A stretch of DNA of 64,000 nt, taken from assembly GCF_000006405.1 (NCBI RefSeq), contig NW_003208911.1, positions 14,608-78,607 of the forward strand, in the 5' to 3' direction. The stretch comes from Perkinsus marinus ATCC 50983. Its lineage: Eukaryota > Perkinsozoa > Perkinsida > Perkinsidae. The notes beneath the pieces are model-generated. The model saw only the letters and a program-made list of their open reading frames with translations. It did no database searches and was not told the DNA's origin. The position numbers were made by a program, and so were the translations under genes. Of the stretch, positions 32,456-46,217 are shown piece by piece (within the stretch, counting starts at the first letter, position 1; every line of letters starts with the position of its first letter).

Positions 32456-35400
32456 ATGCCCAAGGCCTATCTTAAATACAAAGGGGAGGGTACACTAGGA
32501 GCTATCATTAGCCAACGAGGTAATACGAAGGAGGCTTCTACTACGGGCAATCTGGGATGCGGGGGGCTGGGTCGCGTCGTATAGCTGATTCTGGTAGTCG
32601 AAAATTAACCTTTTTTCGAATAATATTAAAATTGTTTTCGAACTTTATTATTGCCATTGGGTAATGGTCGTAGTTGTTGTCGGGCTAGGTTCAGTGGAAG
32701 CTGTGTACCTTTTCGTGTAGTTTCACAGTAGACGACTCGCTTTGTTTTCACTCGAATGGGTATCGTTATTATTAATTTTATAATACGCTTAGACTGGCAG
32801 TAAGGGGCACCAGTTAGCAGTTGGAAAGTCCTCTTACTCTTCCTAGATTCAATCTGATTGATATCTGATTATTAATTTTCAAGAGTGTGATCGATACCAT
32901 CATTACTTGTAGTTGTCTCAGGCAATGTAGTGCTAACCAGTGGCAATCCCAGTACCTTATCATCCTCTCAAGCTGCAACCCCTCGATATGCTTTCTGTCC
33001 TACCAACGATACTGTTACTGTATGGGATATCAAGACTCAGACCATTAAGGGTGTTATGGAGGTCCCCTTGGGACGAGATGAACTCCACAAGAGATCACCT
33101 CAAGTACACTCCCTACATTGTGTTTCAAATACCTCATACCACACCTCAGGTAACTGCATTATCCGATCTGTTCATACCAAGTACTACAGCCAATGGCTGG
33201 GCTGGCGCTAAGATGGCTGTTGGATATAGTGATGGTAGTAGTAGCACTACTACTACGTAGTTACTTCGGACTGTTGTTCACGTTTTGATGGTATAGGTTA
33301 CATTCGAATATTTGCATTCGAGGAGAGCAAGCCAGGATCTGTGGAAGGCATGTGGGTGCCGGAAGTATCCTTTATAGGACATCGATCGGCTGTTAATGTC
33401 CTCAAGATTTCCCGAGGTGGCTTCCAACTCTGTAAGTTATGGCCTCCTGTGGTGGTGGAGGTATATAGTGGATGTTGCTCATTCCACCCTAATAGCGCTA
33501 AAGGCCATAGTACATGAGATTGGCTCACGACGATTCCCGTGCGTGTACTGAACTTAGGATAGTACATGTGTGTTCCTTTAGGTAGCGGTGGAGCTGATAA
33601 TGACGTCATCGTATGGGATGTTGTGGCAGAGGCTGGTATGTGCCGACTTAGTGGTCATAAGGATCAAGTCACTGGTCTGGTAGTAATAGTAGTAGGATAC
33701 AATATATGCGGAAAAGTTTTCTGTAGACACTACTGTATGACAATGAGTCTACCGATGCATCTATAGCATATGTAGTGAGTGTATCGAAGGATACTACCTG
33801 TAAGGTGTGGAGTGTGGGAACACAGATATGTGTTCAGACATGTAATGCTGCACTGTGGTGGCTTATGCAATATTCATTTCATACCATCAGGTGCTGAATC
33901 TCGAGGGGAGTTATGGTCAGTCGCATGTATGGTGATGTCATCGACGACAGTTGTTGATGAGGGCAGCTCTGCGAACAAGACTGTGCTCATAGTCACTGGT
34001 GGAGTTGATCAGAAGCTTTATATGTAATAGTTGAGGGAGGTGTGGTATTAGGATTTGGGACGAAGCAAAGAGTGTAAATCTCCCTGAATGATCACGGGAG
34101 GCTAGGGAGGGGGTATATGTAGGATAAAGTAGTGCTTGAATGGAAGCGTTCAATATTGATCGGTAGTTGTTGTAGTAAGCAGTAATGGAGGAATGTTTTC
34201 CTCAGCTGAGCTCAGGAGTTTCCTCAACACATTATCAAAAGTTACTAGTAGGCTCTGGTAGGAGTAATTTACTCCGAGTAAACAAGACTCAACAGAACTT
34301 CCAATGTGTTTTAGCAGAATTGTCACCAACAAACGTAGTTGACCATGTTCATATCCTCCCCTCTTAGGTACGCGGTGTCAGCCTTGTCACTGGTGTCTGG
34401 TGGAGGGTTGGACGCTAGTGGAGATATGATGAAATTCCTTGGTCCACTGGACAGGGGTAGTGGGGAATCTGGCATGAAGAAACGTGTTGGTAGGAGTAGT
34501 AGTGGNNNNNNNNNNNNNNNNNNNNNNNNNNNNNNNNNNNNNNNNNNNNNNNNNNNNNNNNNNNNNNNNNNNNNNNNNNNNNNNNNNNNNNNNNNNNNNN
34601 NNNNNTAAGGACTCAGTTTGTGTTGGCCTGCTGGATAACTCTATCCACTTGGTAGCAACGATGATAGTAGTTGAGAGTAGTAAGGTATTGATTGGTGGTA
34701 GATACCATCGCTTACGGTGGAGCTGCAGAGGTCGGGCCAGGAGGATGAGGAAAGTGTCGAGGTTGCTGAGAAGGAGCGTATGAGTATCGTAACGAAGGGC
34801 CATCGTCAAGCTGTGCGGTAATAATGATAATGTGTTATATGGAGGGGGAGAGGTCTTGTGTTTAGGTTTGTATCCTTCTCAGCGGATAGCACGATGTTGT
34901 TGTCATGCTCGGGCGAGTCGTTGAGGGTATGGACTGCTCAGAGTAGCAAGCAGTGCGTGAGGCATATAGACAATACAGGCTATAGTAGGGCGTCTAGGAC
35001 CAAGTTTGGCTCGATGATGATGTTGTTGTTGTTGTTGATCAGTTCTATGTGGTCGTTGGTATGCTGGTAACCAGCACGTGGTGTGTGGGAGTAAAGACGG
35101 TTGTCTAGCAGTGTACGACTTACAGACAGGGGAATGTAGATGTCGGGTAGTAGTAGTAGTATATGGTTGTGGTAGAGTCAGTTGGTGTGTATGGTGACCG
35201 CCTCCTGTTATGTAGGTACTCGCCTCAGAGGAAGGACAGCCTCTGTATGGCATTTGTGATGATCCTGATGGGGAAGGTGGTAAATGGGGTCGCTGGAAAT
35301 GTCTTGCACTCCTGTGCGAGCGTTCGGGTGTGAATGTTTCATCAGAGTATCCCAGCTCGCTGAGAGTGCTCTATAATGACTCTGACATCTTGTAGTAGTT

Positions 35401-37782
35401 ATATAATAGTGTTATTAGCTTAAAATTTCTGGTTAATATAACTATGATGTAAAGAGCTCGGGTTTATGCCATAATAAACATAGTACTACTACTACTACTA
35501 CAGCAGTGCAAGAGTACTACTATTCTAGTAATAATCGGCAATCCATGTGTTATGGCACGTTGAGTTCTTCGAGTTGCATCGCTCAAATCTGATCAGATAA
35601 CTTCATCACAGTTGGTGCTGATAAGACGTTACGTTACTACACCACTGACTTGGCTAATGTTGATGACGAGTCGTCTATACTAATAGAGGTAATAGGTTTG
35701 GTATGTCCGGCCGTTCTGGTGATAGTTGCCATTCCAGGATGAGTCCAAACGCTTGACATTGAATGATGATGGCCTTTGTGTTGCGCTGTCTCCTAAGGAT
35801 AAGAAGAAACCTGATGCTCCCAGGTAGTAGTATTATTACGGAAATTTTTACCCAGTGTAAAACGTTGGGTTTATTAGGTTCTTGGCTATCGGCTTGCTTG
35901 ACTCTACTATTACTGTTGTTTATGCTGATACTGGGAAGCAGTTCCTCACTTTGTATGGCCATCAACTGCCTGTAAGGAACTCAGTGGTTCATACGCTTTG
36001 TAGTGTTCGAGCCGGTAGGTGCTCACGGTTGCCTTTTCTGATGATGGACAACTCCTGGCCTCGGGTTCGGCTGATAAGAATATCAAATTATGGCATCCTA
36101 AATTCGGTAAGCATTGAGAAAAGGGGAAAAATAATAACAATTATTTCCTTAGGTAATTGTCTACATTCTCTCCGAGCTCATGAGTCGTCGGTGACGAGCA
36201 TTGCATGGTTGCCGCAGACACACTACTTAGCCAGTGTCGGCAAGGTCGATGGGCTGTTGAAACTGTGGGATTGTGATAGGTAGTAGTAGTAGTGGTGGCT
36301 TATATGTGGCTTACATGGGAAGGTTGTTCAGATCGGAGGAGATAACATCATTTCCTGGTCATAATGGTGATGTATGGTCAGTAGCATGTGATGCTGATGG
36401 TGCATTGTTGGCAAGTGGAGGCGCTGATAGATGTATAAGGCTGTGGAAAAGGAGTGATGAGCAGATGTTCATCGAGGAGGTAGTATATTATATAGTGTTT
36501 TCGTGAATACACAATTATACACGTCGCACGTGGTACAATATACAAGTCGCAAATGAAACCTTTGTTAACGTTGAGGTGTGAACCAGGCGTTAGACAATCT
36601 TATGTTCCCGATCATTTTAATTTCGCCACGAGGTTGTTTCTGGGGACCATGTATATGATGTTGGAATATATTTGGAAGTAGTCGTATTTTTCAAGTTGAT
36701 CATTGCCTTGTATGAAATGTTGTTCCGCGTAGTGGTAGAGCATTGGTAGTCCAGTTGCTGTTGTTGTATGGTTAATGCCCCAAGCTGATGATGTCAGGAA
36801 CAAGAGGAAGCCCTTGATAGACAGCTAGAGGAGGAGACCGCTAGGGAGGCAGCCGTAGTGACTATGGCTAGGCCTACTAGACGTACTACACTGAGGCGTG
36901 CTTACCTAGAAGAGCATGGTGGTGCTGTAGGTACTATGGAAACGGTGAAGTCCGCAGAGCGCTTGATGGAGGCTCTAGATGAGGTTAGAGAGGCTTCGGC
37001 TGAGGAGGGTGATGCTGAAGAGAAGAAATCAAGTCCGCAAGAGTCTATTAAGGTGAGCGTGTTGATGTAGTTATCAATGCATTCACTGATGCTCAGACAC
37101 TACGTATAATGGCAGCCATCCCCGTAGCGGACATGCAGGAAGTTGTACTCGCTTTGCCTGTCACGTAATAGGAATGTTCTCTACTCATTTTATGGCAATT
37201 TACCATAATTCCCTTGGAATATGCATATTTGGGCACTCTGGTTGTGTGATTGCGTACTGCTATTTAGGTACTCCAGACGGCTACTATCGGTGCTGGTGGA
37301 TCTCCTATCCTTCCTTCATTCAGTACCTCTGTCTCAGCAAGCCGCCATAAGAGGGGGCCTGCCTATTGAGCTGTGCCTGTCTGTCGGCCTTAGTCTTATA
37401 CAAGTACTATTGTAATGAAGTGGAGGCGATTTTATAGGGTGGAGTGTATTAGGCTCAAGCACCGTATCTGGTACATGATCCCAGCAGCAGACGCTTGTTG
37501 GTCGATCTTAGAGATCTCTTGTAAGGCTCTTCCTGCAGGGAGATGTAGGATAGATGGTGATGTGTGCTCCTTGTGGTAGGTATGATGTTGCAAGTACTGC
37601 TGTTGACGAGGCAGGTGTGGCTCGATCGGCTGCGATGATAGCCAGACAAGAGTAAGTATTGTTGAGTGTAGTACTAAAATTGCTAGTGTTGAGCTATTAG
37701 GTTGAAGAGACGTAAGGAGATAGGAGATCTTGATGCAGAGGATAGAGCCTATCGGAAGTCCAGGAGAATAAGTGGCAAGTGA
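32456..37782 (+). CDS. WD40 protein WDR3/UTP12 of the SSU processome
   Basis: Exon 1 (32456-32519) encodes [20 protein letters not shown] and joins in phase, over a 402-nt intron, to an exon starting at 32922 (NVVLTSGN). Later exons give [103 protein letters not shown] and [18 protein letters not shown], then the Glu-rich linker with [20 protein letters not shown]. The C-terminal UTP12 helices contain [18 protein letters not shown]. The last exon ends at 37782 with a Lys/Arg-rich tail. Family knowledge: WDR3/Utp12 (Dip2) is a UTP-B subunit needed for early 18S rRNA processing in the nucleolus. A 100-N gap and a MITE copy lie within the gene, so one central segment is missing. Confidence 0.93.
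34190..34365 (+). repeat. MITE-like repeat R1, copy D (within WDR3)
   Basis: Contains ttcctcagctgagctcagga near the left end and gttgaccatgttcatatcct near the right end, matching copies A-C. It lies between WDR3 coding segments, so probably in an intron. Confidence 0.75.
34506..34605. other. Assembly gap (100 N)
   Basis: Exactly 100 unknown bases inside the WDR3 gene. The round number suggests a placeholder of unknown true length. Confidence 0.99.
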
Positions 37783-39200
37783 CTCGTATACTACGATTTA
37801 CCAAGTTCCTATTGTTATCACTGCATCGAATGGCAACAGTGATGATGGCTATGACATACGTAAACTCCGTTATAATGGTTTCCATTGTTCGGCGTGTCTT
37901 CGAATTCTTCGCAGTGCGCATTATGGGAGGTAGATGCATTATCGGAAGTTGATCGATCTTTTCATGATGTCAAACTGTAGCGACTTCTTTTCTCATAGCA
38001 TGGAGAATCGCAGTTTTTGAGAGGTGAGTTCATTTCCTAATCAACTTGTTTTTCACAAGTACATGTTAGGTATCGAGGACCTTGGTGGTGTCGATAATAA
38101 GAGCGTAATGGTGGCCTAGTGGGGGCTTCAGACTGATAAGAAGAAGTGATGTAATCACTGACCTTTTAGATGCCGATATATCTACTACAGGGAAGCCCCA
38201 GGTAGTGTTTTGGATCGGAAGGGTTGCGGTTGCTATGATGAAATTGAGTGCGTATTCAGTGGCTGGGTAGTAGTAGATCGTAGGTGCAGTTTTCTCCCGC
38301 AGGGCGGTTTCTTGTATAGGCATAGTATGGCCGTATCAGGGTGATCGATGTTTGTGGAAACCTGTCAGGAATATCGGTATCTATGACAAAAGCGAACGGG
38401 TAAGTTGGGGTCGCCTTTAAGTGTCAGAATCTGTTACTACTCCTGCTATGGAATCGTACGCATAAAGTGTCTCGACGTAGCGACCTATATTGTAGCATAT
38501 TATTATAGCAAATGTATCGGTTGGTCGAATGAGTCTTTCTTAAGTGTCCTCTGCCTTTGCTGGTCGGATTGTTATCATTGAATTGGTTGTTGCAGGTACT
38601 GGTATTTGTATTTGAGTTCTCCTGAGTGTGTGGTACAGTGCAACGTGTGTAGAGGTTGGTTCTGCAACTCATATCGTATTAGGAGTGGAAGTCATATCAT
38701 CAGTCATTCAGCGCGGTAAGTGATTCGAACTAGTAGTCGCTTGAGAGGTAAGATTTGACGAAGACGTTCCATATCTTGGAATCCAGCGTTTTTCAATTCG
38801 ATTGCTTCCATGCAATTGAATGAAGACTGGAGGACCACTGTCTCACACATTGTGCGTTCAGTTGAACGCGCTCAGCACAGATTCTCGGCAACCTGTAGTT
38901 TCCTTGTGGTTACGATCAGTACCGAGAAACAGGTCACCTGGTCATGTGATCGCAAGCGTTTTTGCGGAGGTGGACGGAGGCCTAGAATTTTGCCGACACG
39001 CTCATGATCGATACGATCAAATTCTTGTTATTTAGCTGCCGTATTCTGAGCACACTGTGTGAAACAGTTTGTGTTCTTGTTGGTGATGCATGATGGAAAA
39101 CCACACGCTAAAAACCTGTGTCGAGATCCAATTCTGATTCTCGATTTTCAAGCTCATGTCAGCTGGTTATTATCAGTGGAGTCACAAGACATCTATGGGA
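37783..39200. other. Stretch without a recognisable gene
   Basis: Both strands show only short frames without family signals. Confidence 0.4.
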
Positions 39201-39640
39201 AGTTACTGATTCCTTACAACCGTATTGATTGCGCGTGTAAGCAGCAAAATTTGGTCTTCCCAGTCAGTCACCAGGGAAATCAACCAAATGTAGACCCTGC
39301 AGTGACGCCAGCAAGTTGAACAGCGGGATACCTATGGCAAGCTATTTCGGATGATTTTACACCCATGGGGTTCACGAGTAGGGGATGGTTTAATATCTCA
39401 CACTATCTGCTAGTTCATGGACATCAGTAAAGCGTTCTACCGCCTGCACTTTGGCTACCAGAAGTTACTTTGTCAGTACGGACGGAAACATATACTAGAC
39501 TGACAGGGTGGTTTTCGGCTTCAACATGGGCCCTGCGGCTTTGGAGGCAGTTGGAATCTCGTCCATGCGTTTTGACTGTGTGAGAATGACACTCCCGTAC
39601 GCGCAGTAGGTTGTTTAGCAACATCACCGTGAGCGTTCCA
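39200..39640 (+). mobile_element. Decayed retroelement fragment (reverse transcriptase part)
   Basis: Short stretches resemble the fingers and palm of an LTR-type reverse transcriptase: STKCRPCSDASKLNSGIP near 39265-39330, then MDISKAFYRLHFG near 39418, then a VFGFNMGPAA block near 39510. It resembles the RT of the element at 1-3430 in motif spacing. It is an old, clearly broken fragment with many breaks; no flanking repeats were seen. Confidence 0.55.
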
Positions 39641-41092
39641 GATTATGGTTCTTATTGGGAACAACGATTGTTGTGGTATGATCCACCTTACCCCGAAGTG
39701 AACCGTTGACCAGAGACAGTAGTATCACTGCATCTATGCGTAGCATAACTCTACTCGTTGCGTTGAAAGATTCATGTGAGTTCCACGCTGTGGTCACAGC
39801 CTGTGGACTCCACACTGTGGAGTGTGTAGTTTCTGTGTGGCAGTCTCCCCGAGTTGTAGACTGTAATAAGTCAGCACCTTTACGACGGGCATGCGCGAGC
39901 AGACCTCCGCTAGGCCCGTTCAAGTGGCAGAACTTGTGCCACACAGATTTTAAATGTGATCCCTTGTGCCGCACAATGGATCACATCAAAATCTAACGCG
40001 CCGAGTTCTCGAAATTAAGACATTTTTGAAGCTCGGTGCGAATGCTCATGGCCGTCAAGATATTGTAGCTCAATTCATTGTTCTCTTCCCAGGTACCATA
40101 ATGGTACTACCATTCGAAGTTCGATACCAGAGAGAGTTAGAGTTTGAGAGTTTTGAGTAGACGCAGCTGTTTGACGGCTTAAACTCCTCATTACTCCTGT
40201 TCAAGCGTGACATACTTCATCAGTGTGGTAGTTTATGACTGATAAACCATGTGAAACAATTCTATAGGAGCATGCTAATTCTGCGTTTCATCGTAGATGA
40301 CTCGTCGTTCAGTTTATATGAAGTTGAATTGGCGACTCGTTCAAGCGAGTTATGCGCTCTCTTGAGGCCTCTGCGCCTGTTGTGGATTGAATGTTGATTG
40401 ACGAGGAAGATCAGCGCTTTTTTTCTCGACAAACGGTGTCCGCGTCATTCTCCCAATATCCTGAATGAAAGGTACGAGTGAATTACTAACAAATTAGTAC
40501 TCGTGTTAACAGATACGTATTAACGTTCGAAAGAAATAGTTACTACCAATCGTTGTTCTCGTTTTCAATGGTGCCACTCCCGATCCCCATGCTCGGCCGC
40601 ACAACACGATTTGCAACACTCGAATGAAGCATACTTTAAAGCAAACCATCGATTGTTATCGCCACGGCAACGTAAGAGAAAAAGATGAGACGGCCGCGCT
40701 AATGAGTGTTAAGGGACGACGAAGCGTCAATGCAGATTCGCCGGGGGTGATATTGAGATCAAAATTGATACCCGACCACCGCTTGCTGCAACCTTCTTAC
40801 TGAGGTTGTCTCGTAGTTGAGCACGAAGATCAAACGCGTAGGCCTTTCACTGTGAGGGCTATCAAAGTCAATATACCAACCAGAGAAGGGTTGTTAACGA
40901 CAGCAGCATTTCTGAGGGAGAGCTGGGAGGTCGGAAATGATGTTATACTCACTTTGGATGACTACTACTAGTAGTAGTACTAGGCGGAGTTGTGGTGATC
41001 GAAGCATTGGATACGTTTAATTTGGGATACCACGACAGTGTATTGATGCCACACATCCCTGGAAAATAGGCCCACTAATCCTCCTTCGGAGC
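39641..41092. other. Stretch without a recognisable gene
   Basis: No coding or structural feature could be supported. The 5' part may be further decayed retroelement sequence. Confidence 0.35.
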
Positions 41093-42508
41093 CTAGTGCC
41101 TACCAAATCCACCGGTGTCTCTCTCAACTTTACCATATCCATTTTCGCCCCACTCCGTACCCCACGAGTTTTTGATGAGCCAGTACCTACTGCTGGCATT
41201 ATCTAACTATTATCGACAAAGCCTCGTACTTGATGCCTTCTGAAGTCTCTCCATAACCGACAATGACAACAATGTGTAAAGTGACTTTATCACAGACACC
41301 TGCCTCAGAAGTGGATCTCACCGAAACGGAGCATTGAAGTACCAGTGATAACACCAGATTTGTAGTGCTGGAACGGTGGAGTAGTTCCATCGATCAAAGT
41401 GGCCACAGGACCCTGGAATGCTACAGCCGACAGTAAACCTTGATAGTCACCACCATTGATTGTGGTATAACCCGTGACTATACCAGGCTGAGACTTGACT
41501 CTACAGCAAGCAAGAACTGCTATCTGCACTACCTTGATAATGAGGTCATCTTTATCCAGCAGGTTAGTTCTACAAGGCTCGTTGTAGTCGCGGGATTTAG
41601 ACGCCTCGTACGGGTAGTTCTTCTCACTCGTTATTCCGTTGTCTTTCACGTAGGTGAAAATTCCGCTAGGCAGGCCACCATTGCAAGATCTATGCAGTTT
41701 CAATATTCTCCTGTGGCTCTATAACCTATATACGTTGTCAACTTACGCTGAAGCATAGCAGTCTAATATCTGTTGCTCAGACAGTGGCACTATAGAGTCG
41801 TTGGTATGGCCTGTGGCCATGGCATAATAGCTCTCCAATGCACCTACACACATGAGCAGTGAGGCTGCAATTCAATGTCGTGACTTAGTGCTGACCTGCG
41901 GTAGCGAACGATGCACAAGAGCCGCATTCACCTTGGTCCTTCACGGGACCAACCACCCCCCTCTTTACCCAGTTCACAGACTGGGGAGGGTCCTCTTTCA
42001 TTGACTGAGCAGCAGATTGGAGAATAACTTGACCTGGGATGAATCAAGACCAAAGGGACCAAGATAGCATCTTACTTTTCAAGTCGTCTACTGAGCCCTC
42101 CAAGCCCGCAGCCGTACTCGTGAACTCTTTATTCGTCCTGTCGCAGAACCTAGTAACGCCGAGGGCGTAAGTCAAGTCCCCTGAAGCGGAAAAATCGATG
42201 CACCGCTCCCGTTATGAGGACATACCTCGAGCATTCTGCTCTTCGATCCATTGGAAATTGCGGCTAAACACTTCACGACGGTAGCTCTCTTCATTCGGTG
42301 CATACTGAACATTGTATCTACCGCAATAGTGGTTCATTTATAAGCCCTTCACTCTCTAGCAACTACGACGCTGACAATTACCGACCACGCGCCTACTGAT
42401 CGACCCGCTGTACTTTTGCTTGAACTTCTCGAACTCTTGGTCCACTCTCTCAGTGAATGAGTCAGCTAGACATTGCTGTACGAGTAGCATGGTGTAGACT
42501 ATTTTCAT
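41093..42508 (-). CDS. Papain-family (C1A, cathepsin L-like) cysteine protease precursor
   Basis: The start at 42508 gives a short signal peptide ([17 protein letters not shown]). An I29 propeptide follows ([36 protein letters not shown]). The mature enzyme begins with [18 protein letters not shown]. The catalytic Cys is in GECGSCASF (codon 41917-41915), followed by [10 protein letters not shown] and [17 protein letters not shown]. The catalytic His is in [11 protein letters not shown] (41276-41274) and the Asn in [18 protein letters not shown] (41170-41168). The stop is at 41095-41093. Family knowledge: these are lysosomal or secreted endopeptidases. The usual Trp after the catalytic Cys (GSCWAF) is Ala here. 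Roughly eight short exons; not every junction was fixed. Confidence 0.9.
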
Positions 42509-43801
42509 ACGAACGAGAGAACCTTAATATACTGCGAAACGTACGGAAATAAGAGTGCACTAGCTGCAAATTGAAATTTAGTAAAGTAGACCGTCCCGGG
42601 AGAGACAGTTTGAAAAGTCCTAGTGTAGAGATATTCATTGGAATTAGCATAGAGGAAAGAGGCCAGAGTATAAGTTCAAGTCCCCCAAGCGAGCACCGAA
42701 CGCAACTCAATGGCGTACACCCCAGTGGACGATCAACTTACTTCATCAAACGAATTGTTCTATCATATGGAGTACAGAGCGCAACTCGGATAAAACGAGT
42801 TACGCGTAGGGTTTACGAATACACTTTGAGAGCTCGCAAGATTCGTAGACTTAGAGTTGAGGAAAGGAGAGTTCCTGATTGTTGAACGAGACTATTTTAC
42901 TCTTCCTAGGTCACCGTTTGTACTTAGAAGTTTGTAGTGCGTATAGACAACAGGCTAGTAGAGGTTGGTTCCATCAGACTTCTACCTTTTGGGCTCAGCC
43001 TCTGGGGTTTTTTAGTGGGTATGGTCATGCGAGTCCCACAGTATCCTTCTGAGGGCCACACCTTCTAAGGTTCTCCATAACTGGATTTTCCCCCCCACAA
43101 GCTTGTAAATGCGTCGAAAAAATTGGCAACAGATAAGCTTATAGTAGGCAAGATACAGATTGATGATTAACCATTGACGCAAACAGTCGAGTTGATATAA
43201 AGGGATTAAACCTCCTCTATCAGAGGCATGAACACGGTACTACGTATAACAAGGGGTATAGTTAGTTCGTACTGTAATGATGACACTAACGCTTTGACGT
43301 GACATAAAAAATCTTGAGAACTTGATTTAACTTGTCTTTCCTCGCTTGAGGGCATGCGTGCAGAATAGGAAAGTGCTTCGTTTCTGACAGAGACTCTCTG
43401 TGTAGAAGATGGTGAACCGTGGACCTTCCGTAGGTTGAGAAAGTTGAGGGAGTTATGGTAGTATCTCGCATGCCACGGTGCAGGCAACCACTGTATACAC
43501 TGTAAAGCTCATTAGTTACTGTACAACTAGGTTGCCCGGTTACCCTTGGTTCTCTAGAGAATACATCGGAGTTCCTCCTCATAAAAAGTTCTCGGTGTGC
43601 TCGCGCCTAAACCATCCGAACTGACATATGCTGAAGACATCCACGACAGCATATACCTTCAGAGCACTCCCATTATGAGATCATCTGTAGAGGCTTACAT
43701 CAATCCGCTCCTCGGATAACCAAACCAACGCAGTTCGCTCATGCACTGATCTCGTCATTCTTGGTATAATTACATCGCTAACAGTTCATACTTGTCCCAT
43801 A
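42509..43801. other. Divergent intergenic stretch
   Basis: It lies between the cysteine protease (-) and FCP1 (+). A basic 104-codon plus-strand frame at 42571-42885 has no recognisable domain and is not called. Confidence 0.4.
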
Positions 43802-46217
43802 ATGGCAAACAGAGTGCCTGTAGAGGATCTCAAGCAAGAACTCCTTGCATGGTAGTAGCCGACACTCGGTGATCCTTGGAATCATAGACTGATTCCTACC
43901 TAGTTGGAGGAATCTACAGAGTTATCATACTAAGATTAGGATTATTCTCTTAACAGGTACCTGAGTAGTTTGAAACTATCAGTAATACCGAATCCAGTGA
44001 GTCCATCCGATTTCGATATTGGTTCTCCCATCGTAACATCATCTGAACCGGATTTCCATATACTTGATGGAACCCCAGATGATGGTAAAACCACACCTCA
44101 GCCACCAGAGGAAACTGGTAATGGCGAAATATGGCTGCGACAACTCCATTATAACTTGCTCAATATCGTTATGTCTCGGTGGTGTTTTTCAGAGTCTCCG
44201 CCACCATCAACGCCTCCGACCCCATCTGAGTCTATCTCTGATCGGTCCTCACAAGTGGCACAACTCTCACAGGATACAGATTCCGCCAAAAAGTTGGCTC
44301 TCGTCCTGGACCTCGATCATACATTGGTTAATGCCGTCCCACAGGTAGGCCCACGACTGTGTATGATAATGATGATACATGGTATTCACAGCCTCCTACT
44401 ATGCCGCGGTATCCCGACAGAGTAGTCGAAGCCTTGGGCATAGATTTGCATCAGACGGAGCTCCCGATGCAGACTGGGAAGGAGCCTCATTTCGTCAAGT
44501 TACGGCCCGGTACGTTATAGCTCGTCTTTGCTGTACGATCAGTTGGTATGTTGATCAGGTGTACATCAGTTCTTGGAAGCACTACAGCCGATGTACGAGT
44601 TCTATATCCATACTAAGGCTACGAGAGTGTATCTTGAATATGTGATGGAGGTAACGAAGTCACTTACGGTGTGTAATCCACAATATTGATGACTAGGCTC
44701 TTGATCCGCACAAGAAAGGCTTCTTCCGAAATGATAATGTATTCTCCCGTTGCGACGATATGAAGCACGGATCGAATGAAAACAAGGACATACGAGCGGT
44801 ATGTTCCCGGCCTAGGGAAGAGGTTATCATCCTCGATGATAAGTATGGCGATTCGGAGATCTCATTTGGGATGAGGATTCAACTTTCAGGGATAAAATAT
44901 GGTTAGACTTCCAACCCAACGTCATCAAGTGCCCACCATATAAATATATGGACCAGAAACTACTTCAAGTCGTTCGAGCCCTCAAACAGACATCAGATTG
45001 GATAAAGGAGGGCGGCCCAGAGAGCGGATACCCTAAACCGGAATTGGATGATGCGTCAAAGAACTTCGATGGGTGAGTTTCGTCACATTCTAATCACCTT
45101 CCTCGTGGTGTTTTGTGAACTCAACCTCATGAGCAACTGTCTTTGGAGGAAAGGCGCTTATCCCGCTAGTCTCCAGCAATTTGAAAGGCGAGTAGTTTCA
45201 CGTGAATTCAGTGTTCAAACCGGACGGGGCTAAGCCGAGTCTGTGGAGTTAGCACTCTTCTGTTGCGATCGATGGATAATGAAGCCTTCCAGATACCTCC
45301 CTGCTATGGTTCGAGTCTTCACCGAGATCCATCATCGATATTGCAAAGCTTTGGTAGATGCAGCTGGTGATGGTTTCGTTGTTGATGTTAAGAACGTCAT
45401 CGATGATACTCGGAAGCAGACCTTCAAGAATTGCCGTATCATGCTCACTGGTAGTAGTAGTCGTATGGGTTTTTGTAAATCCACATTGCGGAACTGTCTT
45501 CATAGGGTTCAACCAGAATGAGGCATCCGAACGAGCTGAGATGATCGAGATGTACGGCGGCACAGTTATCAACAATGTGGAGGATGAACCAACTCATTTG
45601 GTGTGTGCTAAAGGCGGTACTGCTAAGGTACGTTAACTCCCGAGTCGGAAGCATCTAGATGAACCTTTTTAGTGCCACCTAATAGCAAAAGCAATGAAGG
45701 AGGATTCGTTGAAATGCAAGATTGTCCATCCATGTTGGTTGGATCATGGCTTCGCTACATGGAAACATCCTAGTGAATTCATATTCGAGGTGAGTGTATG
45801 TGCTGCAATTTCAGTGGCTTGTTAATCACGAGTTGTGAATTTTCGTCAAGGATAATCATCCACTGTGGATAAGCATCGAATTAACCTAAGGAAATTTTTG
45901 CTAAATTCGTAGTATTTGTTGCCGCGAGGCATGATATTGAGAATGCTAGTCGCGTTGCTGCATGTTAGATAATAGCTGCATTCTTGTTATCGACGACCCC
46001 ATTTTATGACGAATCTTATTTGTTGTTTCAGATTGGCAAATTTACTGCGGATCCGCGGACAGGACAGTATCCTGTTATGGATCATTTCTTCGTGAAGTAC
46101 TTAGCCGATGCCCATGAGAAGATGGAAGAGAGAGCACATCGAAAGCGACGGGACGTAACTAATTCCAATAACAAAATAAATCAACAGCAGCAAGAACCAC
46201 CAGTTTTAGATGTATAA
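43802..46217 (+). CDS. FCP1-type RNA polymerase II CTD phosphatase with BRCT domain
   Basis: Exon 1 (43802-43851) encodes MANRVPVEDLKQELLA and joins to an exon from 43957 over a 105-nt intron. A Ser/Pro-rich linker leads to the phosphatase signature LALVLDLDHTLVNA, then PHFVKLRPG, FLEALQPMYEFYIHTKA, KKGFFRNDNVFSRCDD, VIILDDKDKIWLDFQPNVIK, the BRCT-flanking VRVFTEIHHRYCKALV, and the BRCT domain (IEMYGGTVINNVEDEPTHLV, IVHPCWLDHGFATWKHPSEF). The stop is at 46215-46217. A 47-nt intron (starting with gtatgg near 44846) restores the frame between VIILDDK and DKIW. Family knowledge: FCP1 removes phosphates from the polymerase II CTD in a Mg-dependent reaction using the first Asp of DLDHT, allowing polymerase recycling. 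Confidence 0.93.

Noticed and set aside
44800-44900. Apparent frameshift in FCP1 between the VIILDDK block and the IWLDFQPNV block
   Set aside because: A 47-nt GT-AG intron (gtatgg to tttcag) restores the frame exactly, so no frameshift is needed.
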